Assembly (NCBI RefSeq): GCF_027364955.1
Contig: NZ_DAHXOI010000003.1
Coordinates: forward strand, 1-64,000
From: Ferrimicrobium sp.
GTDB taxonomy: Bacteria > Actinomycetota > Acidimicrobiia > Acidimicrobiales > Acidimicrobiaceae
Length of the DNA: 64,000 bases
Direction: 5' to 3'
Both the position numbers and the translations under genes were made by a program. Under the pieces are notes generated by a model that saw nothing but the letters and a program-made list of their open reading frames with translations, did no database searches and had not been told where the DNA came from. Positions 54,368 through 63,594 of this stretch are shown here, piece after piece. The first letter of the stretch is position 1. Each line of letters begins with the position of its first letter.

Positions 54368-54717
54368 CTGTAGCCCTCCCTTCGGTCTCGAAACACATTG
54401 CGACCACGTCGAACGGCAAGGCGAAGTCGTCCTATCGAGATAAACGGATAACCGATGGTATGCACGACGGTTTTCGTCATGCGATCGAGGGCTTGCACAT
54501 CACTCGCACGCTCCTCGAGGAGTTCCTTCGTTTCACTCGCTGTTGTCGTGGCGTCGTGAGCCAGCGTACTGGCATACCGAATAAGGTCGATCATCTCCTG
54601 GCGCCATTCGCTGGCAAAGGTGTCCATCTGGGAGCGCAAGGTACGGACCTGTGCCACAAGGATCAGACAGATGACCAGCAAGACGATCGATGCGATCGAT
54701 GCTATCAAAGAAACCAA
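54364..54717 (-). CDS. DUF948-like small membrane protein
   Basis: A 117-aa protein. N-terminal helix IASIASIVLLVICLILVAQV is followed by a long amphipathic helix with few hydrophobic breaks (LRSQMDTFASEWRQEM, ATTTASETKELLEERASD), as in DUF948 proteins. GTG/ATG-type start at 54717. Overlaps the 83-aa gene by 4 bp. Probably tethered to the membrane with the coiled-coil part inside the cell; role unknown. Confidence 0.65.
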   Translation of the reverse strand: MVSLIASIASIVLLVICLILVAQVRTLRSQMDTFASEWRQEMIDLIRYASTLAHDATTTASETKELLEERASDVQALDRMTKTVVHTIGYPFISIGRLRLAVRRGRNVFRDRREGYS

Positions 54718-54833
54718 CGCGCGACCTCCAGGGCTGGGTTTGCGCTCAGTCTATCGAGCATCATGAACCAGAGAACCGCCTTTGGGCACCGTGCGGATAA
54801 CTCCAGACAGGCCATCTTGGTATTGGAACTTAC

Positions 54834-57029
54834 TCATGAACGCGAACCATCCTGAACAGTATCGGCTGCCTGGCGTGAACCACCGGGCAGCATGCGATAC
54901 GCATTGAAAACCCCATCGAGTTGGCGGATGGCACCAAGTACCGACGAGAGATGGCCTGGGTCAACCAACTCAAATTCGAAGCGCATGCGAGAGACATGGT
55001 CGCCACCCGTCCGTGATGAGCTCATGGTGATATTGACGTGGTGCTCACTTAGCACCTTCGAAACGTCAGCGAGCAATCGTGCTCGATCCAAGGCCAAAAC
55101 TTCGATCGCCATCTGATAGCTCGCACCGCTTTCATGTGCCCACTCAACGTCGACACGACGCTCACCAGCTCGTTTAAGAAGGTCGAGAACGTTTGGACAG
55201 TCAGCACGGTGAATCCCCACCCCACGTCCCTGCGTGATGAAACCTACAATTTCGTCACCGGGAATTGGGTTGCAACAGCGGGATATGCGAACGAGCACAT
55301 CCTCCATCCCCTCGACGAAGACCATGGGACCCTTTGACAGATGGCGAGGGCGCTGGTGCGACACCGTGGGAGCGTAGCCGTCGGTCTCAAGCTCATTGCG
55401 TTGGACGCGCTGCGCAACTGCTCGTGCCGAGACGTGTCCTTCACCAATGGCTACCAGTAGTCCCTCACCATCATGGAGACCGTTCATCTTGGCTAACTTG
55501 GCGAGACCAGCCTGCGAAAGATGGGTGTTGACTGCCAGATTCTCCCGACGAAAAGCCTTGGTCAGTTCGTCACGGCCGATCTCAACGGACTCCTCGCGCC
55601 GCTCCCTGGAAAACCACTGTCGAATCTTCGCCTTCGCCCTCGGGGTAACCACAATGGAGAGCCAGTCACGCGAAGGCGCTGCGGAACTCGACCGAGAGCT
55701 CACAATCTCCACCGTATCCCCAGAGCGCAATGTCGACTCTAGCGGGACCAGTCGACCGTTTACCTTCGCACCGATGCAACGATGCCCAACCTCGGTGTGA
55801 ATCGAGTAGGCAAAGTCGAGAGGGGTTGCACCGACCGGGAGGGTGACAACCTTACCCTTGGGTGTAAACACATAGACCTCATCCATCTCAAGATCCGACT
55901 TGAGGTGTTCAAGAAACTCCAGCGGGTCAGGTAGCTCCTCTTGAAGTTCCATAATGCGATCTACCCAGGCAGCATTCGTGGAGTTCGAACCCTCCTTGTA
56001 ACCCCAGTGCGCAGCGATGCCGAACTCGGCCCGCCGGTGCATCTCGCGCGTCCTGACCTGCACCTCGAGCGGATTCCCCTTGTCGAGCAGCACGGTGGTA
56101 TGAAGGGATTGGTAGAGGTTGAACTTCGGCGCGTTGATGTAATCCTTGAAGCGGCCAGGGATAGGTGCCCACAATGAATGCACGACGCCGAGCGCAGCCC
56201 AACAGTCTCGATCGTTATCTGTGACAATTCTGACCCCGATGATATCGTAAATCGAATCGAAGTCCTTATCCTTGATGATCATCTTCTCATAGATTGACCA
56301 GAGGTGTTTTGGCCGACCCGTCACCTCTGCATCGATGCCTACCACCTGAAGTCGCTTCCCCAACTCCTCGATAACCTGGGCCAGATAGCGCTCCCGTTCG
56401 GGCGCCCTCGTCTCGATCATGTGATCGATCTCGGCGTAACGTCGTGGATGCAAGGTGGCGAACGCAAGATCCTCAAGCTGCCACTTCATATCCTCGATAC
56501 CGAGGCGGTTCGCAAGCGGCGCATAGATGTCCATCGTCTCCTGCGCGATGCGGCGTTGTTTCTCCACTGGCAGTGCAGCAATGGTGCGCATGTTATGGAG
56601 CCGATCAGCGAGTTTGATGACCAAGACCCGTGCATCTTTCGCCATAGCGATCAGCATTTTGCGCATCGTCGCCGCCTGCTGGGCCTCGCGTGAGTCGAAG
56701 CTGATGCGATCGAGCTTGGTGAGGCCGTCGACAACCTCTGCAACCGCGGGTGAGAACTCCGCACTGATCTGGGCTAACGTCACCGAAGTATCCTCGACCG
56801 TATCGTGGAGCAGCGCGGCCACCACCGCGGTCATGTCGCCTCCAAGTGCAGCCGTGATCGTCGCCACCCCGATGGGATGAGTCACATAGGGTTCACCAGA
56901 TCGTCGCCGCTGGGAACCATGGGCCACGCGCGCAAACTCCAACGCCCGTTCGATGGTCGCACCCGCCTCACTTGATGGGTCAAGTGCCATCGCATCGATG
57001 AGTGATTGCAGATCACGATCGGCCACCAT
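54834..57029 (-). CDS. rel: Bifunctional (p)ppGpp synthetase/hydrolase Rel
   Basis: A 731-aa stringent-response enzyme. HD hydrolase: HGSQRRRSGEPYVTHPIGVA, LLHDTVEDT and KLADRLHNMRT. Synthetase: KMIIKDKDFDSIYDIIGVRI and the YQSLHTTV motif. TGS: VYVFTPKGKVVTLPVGATPLDFAY. A zinc-finger/helical part has RISRCCNPIPGDEIVGFIT and a C-terminal ACT domain ends in RQLDGVFNAYRM. All key hydrolase and synthetase motifs are intact, so both activities are expected. Starts 5 bp after the secF stop. Confidence 0.93.
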   Translation of the reverse strand: MVADRDLQSLIDAMALDPSSEAGATIERALEFARVAHGSQRRRSGEPYVTHPIGVATITAALGGDMTAVVAALLHDTVEDTSVTLAQISAEFSPAVAEVVDGLTKLDRISFDSREAQQAATMRKMLIAMAKDARVLVIKLADRLHNMRTIAALPVEKQRRIAQETMDIYAPLANRLGIEDMKWQLEDLAFATLHPRRYAEIDHMIETRAPERERYLAQVIEELGKRLQVVGIDAEVTGRPKHLWSIYEKMIIKDKDFDSIYDIIGVRIVTDNDRDCWAALGVVHSLWAPIPGRFKDYINAPKFNLYQSLHTTVLLDKGNPLEVQVRTREMHRRAEFGIAAHWGYKEGSNSTNAAWVDRIMELQEELPDPLEFLEHLKSDLEMDEVYVFTPKGKVVTLPVGATPLDFAYSIHTEVGHRCIGAKVNGRLVPLESTLRSGDTVEIVSSRSSSAAPSRDWLSIVVTPRAKAKIRQWFSRERREESVEIGRDELTKAFRRENLAVNTHLSQAGLAKLAKMNGLHDGEGLLVAIGEGHVSARAVAQRVQRNELETDGYAPTVSHQRPRHLSKGPMVFVEGMEDVLVRISRCCNPIPGDEIVGFITQGRGVGIHRADCPNVLDLLKRAGERRVDVEWAHESGASYQMAIEVLALDRARLLADVSKVLSEHHVNITMSSSRTGGDHVSRMRFEFELVDPGHLSSVLGAIRQLDGVFNAYRMLPGGSRQAADTVQDGSRS

Positions 57030-57034
57030 ATTCG

Positions 57035-58129
57035 CTACGATGCCGGTAAGCCTTCAGCCTCGACGGGAGCGTTGCGACGCTCAAGACGAGCTCTGATCTG
57101 CCGATAGCGCCGCTCACGCTCCTTGAAACGCGCCAACAGTGGTGCGGCGATGAACAGCGAAGAGTAGGCCCCACTCGTGAGACCAACCACCAGTGCGAGA
57201 CCGAAATTCTTTAGTGTGGTGGCCCCAAGCACGTACGCTCCCAAGACCAACACGGACAGGATAGGGATGACGGCAACCAACGACGTGTTCAACGAGCGGG
57301 CCAACGTTTGATTCACGGAAAGATCGACCGCATCCGAGTAATTCATCTTCCCGGGGTCGACGAGTCCACCCACGTTTTCCTTAATACGATCAAAGACCAC
57401 AATGGTATCGTAGAGCGAATAGCCAAGGATCGTGAGTACGGCGATCACCGTCGAAGGAGTGACCTGGAAACCACTCAACGCATAGATCCCAACCGTCACC
57501 AAAAGGTCATGCACCACCGCAATGAAGGCGGCGGCGGCCATCTTCCACTCAAACCGAATGGAGATGTACAGGACGATGCCGACGAAGAACGCGATCAAGG
57601 CCTTGACCGCAGCGTTGGTGATCTGTCCTCCCCAAGTCGGACCCACAAACTCGATCGCGACCGCCGAGGAGGGGAGATGGGCCTTGGCTGCCAGGAGGGC
57701 GGCGACCTGGTTCTCCTTTGCCGTCCTCGCAGCACCCGAGAGTTTGGTGAGACCGGCCTGCACCTCGACGGTACGGGCAGAGTGCGCACCAAGGGTTACC
57801 ACCGTTGCCTGGGTGACACCAGCTCGTGCCACGATCTTGCTGGCTTGGGCTACCGTAAGGGTCGCTGAAGGCACCTGCCAACTCACGCCCCCTTTGAAAC
57901 TGATCCCAAAGTTGAGACCCCTGGCCGACAGAGCTGCCGCCCCAGCGACGATCACAAGAAAGGAGATCACAAAGTAATAGCGGGACCGTTGCACAAATGG
58001 GTAATGGGTGGCACCGGCGCCCAGACGCCGCCACCACGACGCCTCACTCGCGTCAATCGTCTTGGCTTTAAAACCCTCACTCTCAATCGAGTCCGAGGTA
58101 TCCGATCCTTCCCTTACCATCTCGCTCAT
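57035..58129 (-). CDS. secF: Protein translocase subunit SecF
   Basis: A 364-aa RND-type membrane protein that helps pull exported proteins across the membrane with SecD. First helix YYFVISFLVIVAGAAALSARG, then LNFGISFKGGVSWQV, a large periplasmic-side domain and five further helices with VAVLTILGYSLYDTIVVFDRIKEN. The ATG at 58129 overlaps the secD stop (ATGA) and has a GAAGGGAG site. The longer frame to 58282 lies inside secD and is rejected. Confidence 0.93.
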   Translation of the reverse strand: MSEMVREGSDTSDSIESEGFKAKTIDASEASWWRRLGAGATHYPFVQRSRYYFVISFLVIVAGAAALSARGLNFGISFKGGVSWQVPSATLTVAQASKIVARAGVTQATVVTLGAHSARTVEVQAGLTKLSGAARTAKENQVAALLAAKAHLPSSAVAIEFVGPTWGGQITNAAVKALIAFFVGIVLYISIRFEWKMAAAAFIAVVHDLLVTVGIYALSGFQVTPSTVIAVLTILGYSLYDTIVVFDRIKENVGGLVDPGKMNYSDAVDLSVNQTLARSLNTSLVAVIPILSVLVLGAYVLGATTLKNFGLALVVGLTSGAYSSLFIAAPLLARFKERERRYRQIRARLERRNAPVEAEGLPAS

Positions 58130-59625
58130 ACTCCCTTCGCCGCGACACGGCTCGGCTTGATCACTCCGCTGCCGACGGTCGATTCTCGAGTTACCTGGAC
58201 CACCGGGACGCCAAGCCATCGATAGTGCTTCGGCGAGATCGAGTTCCCAATCCATAGCACCAACGGCCGGGTGAAAAACCACGCTGAAGCCACATCGAGG
58301 ATCGTCGATAGCCCCAGGAAGAAGGCAAATCCACGCACATCGCCGATGCTAAAGTAATACAGTAGCGCTGCTCCGATAAAAGAGACGAGGTCGGCGGCGA
58401 TGATCGTGCGGAACGCTTTCGTAAATCCGGTATCCACCGACGCCCGCAAACTCCGACCGTTGCGAGCCTCATCCTTGAGTCGCTCGAAGAAGACGATGTA
58501 GGAGTCCACGATGACGCCAATCGAGACGATAATACCTGTCACTCCAGCCAGATTGAGCGTCAGCTGCACGCTGTGCCCCAGGTAGCCGATAATCGCCCAG
58601 AGTGCGGCGAAAGTGGTAGCGAGCCCACCAACGACTACCAAGCCGAGGAGTCGGTAGTAAAAAATCGTGTAGAGCATGACTAGGACCAGACCAGCGATGC
58701 CAGCAATTAACCCTGCCCGTAGTGAAGCGGCACCCAACGTCGGTGAGATCGTCTGGACTGTCTGCTGGACGAGCTGCACCGGAAGGGCTCCGTAGTGCAA
58801 GATGGTGGCGAGATCGGTCGCAGAGGCCTGAGTATAGTTACCAGTGATCTGGCCTTGTCCGTTGAAGTTGGTGGAGTTGATCTGCGGGGCCGACTGCACA
58901 GTTCCGTCCAACACCACGGCGAGGAGCTGATGGTAGTAGGTCTTGGCAATCTGGTTGAAGAGGGGTGCTCCCTTTGATGTCAAGGTAAAGTTAATCGCCC
59001 ACTGGTTGGAGGCACTCTGGGATACCGGCGCCGCAAAGACACTCTTGATCGCGTTGCCGGTCATCAGTGTTGGTCCAACGACATAGCGCCCAATCACCGT
59101 CTTTGAGTTGCCCTGATACTCCGGCAGTAGAGCTGTCGAGGCACTGGTTGCCTTCAGTGGACTCGTGGAGGGAACATACTGAAGGGTCGAAGCCGTATTG
59201 GTGGTAGATGTTGGACACGTGGGAGTCAGCTGTGACTTTTTGAGATGAAGGCTCGCTGGGGGCTTAGTGTAAAGCGGAGCCGTGCACAAAACCGGACGAA
59301 ACTGCAGAATCGCTGTCTGACCGATGTAACTGAGCGCTGTTTTTGGATCCTTGATTCCAGGCAGGTCCACGACGATGTCACTACCCTGCTGACCAATGGA
59401 TGGCTCCCCCACTCCGAGTGCATTCACCCGGTCCTGGATAATGGAGATCGTCTCATTCAGCGTTGCTGTGTTGACTTTCCTCGCAGGCTTATAGACGACT
59501 GACGCACCACCTTGGAGGTCAAGGCCAAGGACAGGATGATAGTGGGCAGAGATTACCGCCGCAAAAGCGGCGAGCGCCACCACCGTGCTAATCAGGACCG
59601 AACGGATCCATCGCCCTTTACGCAT
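58126..59625 (-). CDS. secD: Protein translocase subunit SecD
   Basis: A 499-aa partner of SecF. N-terminal helix SVLISTVVALAAFAAVISAH leads into LGLDLQGGASVVY. The external P1 domain contains IIQDRVNALGVGEPSIGQQG and DLPGIKDP. C-terminal helices hold GVTGIIVSIGVIVDSYIVFFERLKDE. No yajC gene lies between tgt and secD here; only 59 bp separate them. Part of the queA-tgt-secD-secF-rel run. Confidence 0.93.
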   Translation of the reverse strand: MRKGRWIRSVLISTVVALAAFAAVISAHYHPVLGLDLQGGASVVYKPARKVNTATLNETISIIQDRVNALGVGEPSIGQQGSDIVVDLPGIKDPKTALSYIGQTAILQFRPVLCTAPLYTKPPASLHLKKSQLTPTCPTSTTNTASTLQYVPSTSPLKATSASTALLPEYQGNSKTVIGRYVVGPTLMTGNAIKSVFAAPVSQSASNQWAINFTLTSKGAPLFNQIAKTYYHQLLAVVLDGTVQSAPQINSTNFNGQGQITGNYTQASATDLATILHYGALPVQLVQQTVQTISPTLGAASLRAGLIAGIAGLVLVMLYTIFYYRLLGLVVVGGLATTFAALWAIIGYLGHSVQLTLNLAGVTGIIVSIGVIVDSYIVFFERLKDEARNGRSLRASVDTGFTKAFRTIIAADLVSFIGAALLYYFSIGDVRGFAFFLGLSTILDVASAWFFTRPLVLWIGNSISPKHYRWLGVPVVQVTRESTVGSGVIKPSRVAAKGV

Positions 59626-59684
59626 TCGCCACCTTTATCTTTGCAACCAAACACATGATCATAGCCACCTCTGGCTCTATAAAG

Positions 59685-60809
59685 TTAGTCGGCATGGCCA
59701 CTACTTCTTATGACTGGAGTGCCCCAAACCTTATCGATATCGACAAGTAGTGCTTGCAGCGTGCCCTCCCTAATGGATTGCCGCAACCTCGTGATCAATC
59801 GAAACTGGAAGGCCAGGTTGTGTAGGGATAACAGCGTGCCCGCGCTCTCCGTGTCCACATGGGCCAAGTGGTGCAAAAGGCCACGCGATACTCTCTGACA
59901 TACACGACAGTCGCAGTCTAGTTCAAGCGGTCCATCAACCCCTCGGTTTGCGAGCCCCTTGACGCGTATGGGTCCTTGATTGGTGAGTGCTGTTCCGTGT
60001 CGCGCGATCCGCGTAGGGGCCACACAATCGAACATATCGACTCCGAGCGCCGTCGCGTGGGCCAGTAAGTACGGATCGCCGACGCCCATCAGATAGCGCG
60101 GTCGTTCCGCTGGCAGCCCTTCCACCACCGTACGGACCGCCTCTAGTGTCTTCTCTCTCGACTCTCCAACGGCAAGTCCACCGATCGCGTAACCATCGAA
60201 GCCGATGCCCGTGATCATCTCCGTACTTTGCTTGCGCAGCGCACTATCGACGCCACCTTGGACGATGCCAAAGAGCTGCTGGGTGTCATCGGTATGGGCT
60301 GCTCGGGAGCGCTCCGCCCACTGACCGGTGAGCATAAGATTCTGCCTGAGCACCGCTTCGGGACTAGGGAGTTGCGTGCACACGTCGAGAGCCATCGCGA
60401 TGTCGGCTCCAATACGCTCCTGGGTCACCATGGCCTCCTCGGGCGTCAGAGTCACCCAGGAACCGTCATAGACGTTGCGGAAACGTGCCCCCTCGTCACT
60501 GATCTTTGCCCCGAGTGACATGATCTGAAAACCACCAGAGTCCGTCAGCGACGCGCCGCGAAACCCGGTGAAGGCATTTAAACCCCCCATCTTTGCGATA
60601 AGCTCCGCTCCTGGTCGCAGCATCAGGTGATAGGTATTGGAGAGCAGTACTTGGAAGCCGAGATCGGCGACGAGTTCACTCGGGACGTAACGGACAATTC
60701 CACGTGTCGCAACAGGCATGAAGAAAGGTGTCTCGACGATAGCTGATCGGAGGCGCAAGTGCCCGCTCCGTGCAGACCCATCAGTGTGGGTCACCAAGAG
60801 GTTACTCAT
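59685..60809 (-). CDS. tgt: Queuine tRNA-ribosyltransferase
   Basis: A 374-aa enzyme that exchanges guanine 34 of GUN-anticodon tRNAs for preQ1. TDSGGFQIMSLG carries the catalytic-site Asp, FGIVQGGVD and YAIGGLAVGE line the base pocket, and DMFDCVAPTRIARHGTA holds the nucleophilic Asp. The zinc site is CDCRVCQRVSRGLLHHL. The ATG at 60809 overlaps the queA stop region. The upstream frame to 60830 is less likely. Acts before QueA in the pathway. Confidence 0.92.
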   Translation of the reverse strand: MSNLLVTHTDGSARSGHLRLRSAIVETPFFMPVATRGIVRYVPSELVADLGFQVLLSNTYHLMLRPGAELIAKMGGLNAFTGFRGASLTDSGGFQIMSLGAKISDEGARFRNVYDGSWVTLTPEEAMVTQERIGADIAMALDVCTQLPSPEAVLRQNLMLTGQWAERSRAAHTDDTQQLFGIVQGGVDSALRKQSTEMITGIGFDGYAIGGLAVGESREKTLEAVRTVVEGLPAERPRYLMGVGDPYLLAHATALGVDMFDCVAPTRIARHGTALTNQGPIRVKGLANRGVDGPLELDCDCRVCQRVSRGLLHHLAHVDTESAGTLLSLHNLAFQFRLITRLRQSIREGTLQALLVDIDKVWGTPVIRSSGHAD

Positions 60810-61863
60810 CAATCTGCTGCGGGGAGGCACCGGTTGCCAGAGGGCGCGTCCGGACTTGACGACCAGTAGGAATCAACATAGCGTCCCCAAGAGAGAGAAA
60901 CCGGAAATCGTTGGCAAGCGCGTACTCATAGAGCGTTCGCCAGGACGAACCGACGGCAGCTGCCACCAGTGCCACCAAGGTTGACCGTGGAACGTGAAAG
61001 TTCGTGAGGATGAGATCAACGCTTTGGAACTCAAAGCCTGGGACGATAAACAGCTCAGAGGATCCGCACAACGTTCCGCCGTGCGCGATGGTCTCCAAGG
61101 TTCGTACAACTGTCGTTCCAACCGCAACTACTCTTCGAGCAGCACATATCCGCTCATAGGCATCCGCGGTAACTCGATAGCGTTCGGCGTGCATCTTGTG
61201 GTTGGCGAGCTCACGGTCCTTCACCGGCGCAAAAGTCCCAAGCCCTACCTCGAGCTCCACTCTCACCACCTCAATGCCACGTCTCTTGAGATCCTCAAGC
61301 AGTTGCAGATCGAAGTGCAGCCCAGCGGTCGGGGCCGCCACCGATCCTGGCCGATTTGCATAGACGGTCTGATATCGTTCAGGGTCGATCTCTACACCTG
61401 CAAGGTAAGGGGGAAGGGGAATCTCTCCATGAGAGAAGATCGCATCGCCAAGGACCTCAAGCCGTCGTGTTTGCAGGCCAGACTCCTCCGTCGAACCCTC
61501 AAGGACCCTGAAGACAGGATTCTCTTCGTAGTAGAGAACTTCTCCATCGCGGACTCGCGCATTGGGTCGCACAAGTGCTTCAAACATTGCCCCCTGTGGT
61601 GATAGCAACAATACTTCCACAGCACCGCCAGTCGCGCGCTGTACGTGGAAGCGCGCGGGAATCACCTTGGAGTCATTAACGACGACCACATCACCCTCTG
61701 TGAGGTATGCACCAAGGTCTGCGACCTTTGCCACCTGGAGCGGCCATCCAAGCCCCACAAGCAACTTCGCAGAACTTCGCGGCTCTGCTGGCACCCTCGC
61801 AATGCGTTCTGGAGGGAGGTCGTAATCGTACGCGTCGATAATCGACCAATCCTCGCCTGTCAT
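60802..61863 (-). CDS. queA: S-adenosylmethionine:tRNA ribosyltransferase-isomerase
   Basis: A 353-aa enzyme that turns preQ1 in tRNA into epoxyqueuosine using the ribosyl part of S-adenosylmethionine. YDLPPERIARVPAEPRSSAKLLV, VNDSKVIPARF, SVAAPTAGLHFD and TNFHVPRSTL are family signatures. Full length. It overlaps tgt by 8 bp. Confidence 0.93.
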   Translation of the reverse strand: MTGEDWSIIDAYDYDLPPERIARVPAEPRSSAKLLVGLGWPLQVAKVADLGAYLTEGDVVVVNDSKVIPARFHVQRATGGAVEVLLLSPQGAMFEALVRPNARVRDGEVLYYEENPVFRVLEGSTEESGLQTRRLEVLGDAIFSHGEIPLPPYLAGVEIDPERYQTVYANRPGSVAAPTAGLHFDLQLLEDLKRRGIEVVRVELEVGLGTFAPVKDRELANHKMHAERYRVTADAYERICAARRVVAVGTTVVRTLETIAHGGTLCGSSELFIVPGFEFQSVDLILTNFHVPRSTLVALVAAAVGSSWRTLYEYALANDFRFLSLGDAMLIPTGRQVRTRPLATGASPQQIDE

Positions 61864-61974
61864 GAGCGCAACGACCTCTCTCCACCCACCGATCTCAACT
61901 CGTACGCTCCGAAGAATCCCGCGCGCCGACTCTAGCTAGCTTAGCAAACCAAAGCCCAGGAGCAGTGTCACGCC

Positions 61975-62502
61975 TCACTGGGCGATTGCGAGTGCCTCCG
62001 CGATGATCGGATAGAAGCTCTCCAGCTGCACCCTCGGTCGCGACGGATCCTTCGCCATATCATCGGCCAGCCGAAGTCGGATCGCATCGTCAAAGTAGGG
62101 ACTCGCCTCAAACGATACTACTTCATCAAGCCCGAGCTCGCCCCCCTGCTCGACAAGGGTGGCGCGGGACTCCCGAGAGAGGCGTCCCCAATAGCGCGAA
62201 TCTGTCCTCACGAGATAGCGCTTTGCCGTCACGTGCAATCCGATCAGTTGACCAACACGCTCCGAAAACCCCATTGCACGTGCGAGCCGGGAACCATCGC
62301 TTGCGTGTTGCGCCTCCGTCGACCCAGATGGCCAACCGAGATCGTGCAGCAGACCCGCAACCGCCAGCTCGGCGTCGTCGCTGTCATCCCGGAGCAGCTG
62401 TGCTGTCTGACAGAGATGATCGATCAGGGGGAGCTCTTCACCAAAAGTACCCAATAACCTCGGTTCGTTGAGGAGCTCGAGCACCGAACGCGCGCTCATC
62501 AT
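61975..62502 (-). CDS. HD-domain oxygenase of the PhnZ type (phosphonate catabolism)
   Basis: A 175-aa HD-domain protein like PhnZ/TmpB, di-iron oxygenases that cleave the C-P bond of hydroxylated aminoethylphosphonates. Candidate ligands are His29 (LIDHLCQTA), His53-Asp54 (LLHDLGW), His66 (QHASDGSRLA), His90 (LHVTAKRYL) and Asp147/148 (LADDMA). The 24-residue spacings H29-H53 and H66-H90 and the Lys four residues after His90 match PhnZ as I recall it. Glu22 takes the place of PhnZ Glu27, but the lid Tyr position appears to be Thr19. It sits 6 bp after a phosphonate-type ABC ATPase gene. The exact substrate is not determined. Confidence 0.7.
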   Translation of the reverse strand: MMSARSVLELLNEPRLLGTFGEELPLIDHLCQTAQLLRDDSDDAELAVAGLLHDLGWPSGSTEAQHASDGSRLARAMGFSERVGQLIGLHVTAKRYLVRTDSRYWGRLSRESRATLVEQGGELGLDEVVSFEASPYFDDAIRLRLADDMAKDPSRPRVQLESFYPIIAEALAIAQ

Positions 62503-62508
62503 CGGGTC

Positions 62509-63594
62509 CTAGTCCGACTCGGCGAACTCAGGAACCGGCCCGCCCACCCTGTCTTCCGCTAACACCAACAGGGTTGGCCCACGCTGGAAGACCTCGACCC
62601 GATCGCCAACACTCAGAGCGATTGACTCCTCCGGCGAGACGGCTACTACCACCCTGGATCCGTCGATTCCCTGGACATGGGCGGCGAAACTCGAACCCAG
62701 AAAGGACATCTCCACTAAGTGGCACCCACCATCGGCTGTCACTCGAACCCCCAACTGCTCGGGACGGACCAAGACGGCCACCTGTCCACCAACCGTCAGA
62801 GGTCCCCCAATCGAGAAGGCACCAAACCCTGGGGTGAGCACCGTCGAATCACGCGTAACGGTGCCATGGATCCGATTCACCTTCCCGACGAACTCGGCGA
62901 CGAACTCAGTGGCCGGTGCGGCGTAGATCTCCGCTGGCGTCCCTAATTGCTCAAGTACGCCACGGTTCATGACCCCAATCCGATCCGCGATGGCGAGTGC
63001 CTCTTCTTGATCGTGGGTCACGAAGATGGTAGCGATTCCCACTTCCTTTTGCACTCTGCGGATCTCTTCCCGCAGACTCACCCGCACCTTGGCATCGAGT
63101 GCCGATAGTGGCTCATCGAGCAAGAGGACGGCCGGTTCGATCGCGAGGGCGCGGGCAAGGGCGACCCGCTGCTGTTGTCCACCGGAAAGCTGGTGCGCAA
63201 AGCGCTCGCCGAGATCTCCAAGCCCTACAAGGTCGAGTAGGTCACGGGAGCGCTCCCGCCGTTTGCTTGCTGGGACATGGCGAATCTTGAGGCCGAATTC
63301 GATGTTCTGTGCAGCCGTTAGGTGTGGGAAAAGGCTGTACTGCTGGAAGACGATCCCCATGTTACGCTTCGCGGTCGGCTGGAGCGTGATATCCTGCTCA
63401 TCCACGAATACTCGGCCTCCATCCAAGCGTTCCAGTCCGGCCACCGATCGAAGCGCTGTCGTCTTACCACATCCGGAGGGACCCAGTAGTACGACCAGTT
63501 CACCAGCTTGTATCCGCAAGGAGAAGCCATCGAGCGCATGCATCGTACCGTAGTACTTCTCTAATCCCTCAAGCCGAAGTTCACCCCGTGACAC
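62509..63594 (-). CDS. ABC transporter ATP-binding protein (PhnT/PotA-like)
   Basis: A 361-aa importer ATPase of the polyamine/iron/2-aminoethylphosphonate group. Walker A LLGPSGCGKTTALRS, Q-loop IVFQQYSLFPHLT, signature LSGGQQQRVALARAL, Walker B LLLDEPLSALD and a TOBE-type C-terminal regulatory domain (VAVLVRPEQLGVRV). The GTG at 63594 has AAGGAGG 4 nt upstream and overlaps the permease stop. Its neighbours, a PhnZ-like oxygenase and a permease, favour phosphonate uptake. Confidence 0.85.
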   Translation of the reverse strand: MSRGELRLEGLEKYYGTMHALDGFSLRIQAGELVVLLGPSGCGKTTALRSVAGLERLDGGRVFVDEQDITLQPTAKRNMGIVFQQYSLFPHLTAAQNIEFGLKIRHVPASKRRERSRDLLDLVGLGDLGERFAHQLSGGQQQRVALARALAIEPAVLLLDEPLSALDAKVRVSLREEIRRVQKEVGIATIFVTHDQEEALAIADRIGVMNRGVLEQLGTPAEIYAAPATEFVAEFVGKVNRIHGTVTRDSTVLTPGFGAFSIGGPLTVGGQVAVLVRPEQLGVRVTADGGCHLVEMSFLGSSFAAHVQGIDGSRVVVAVSPEESIALSVGDRVEVFQRGPTLLVLAEDRVGGPVPEFAESD

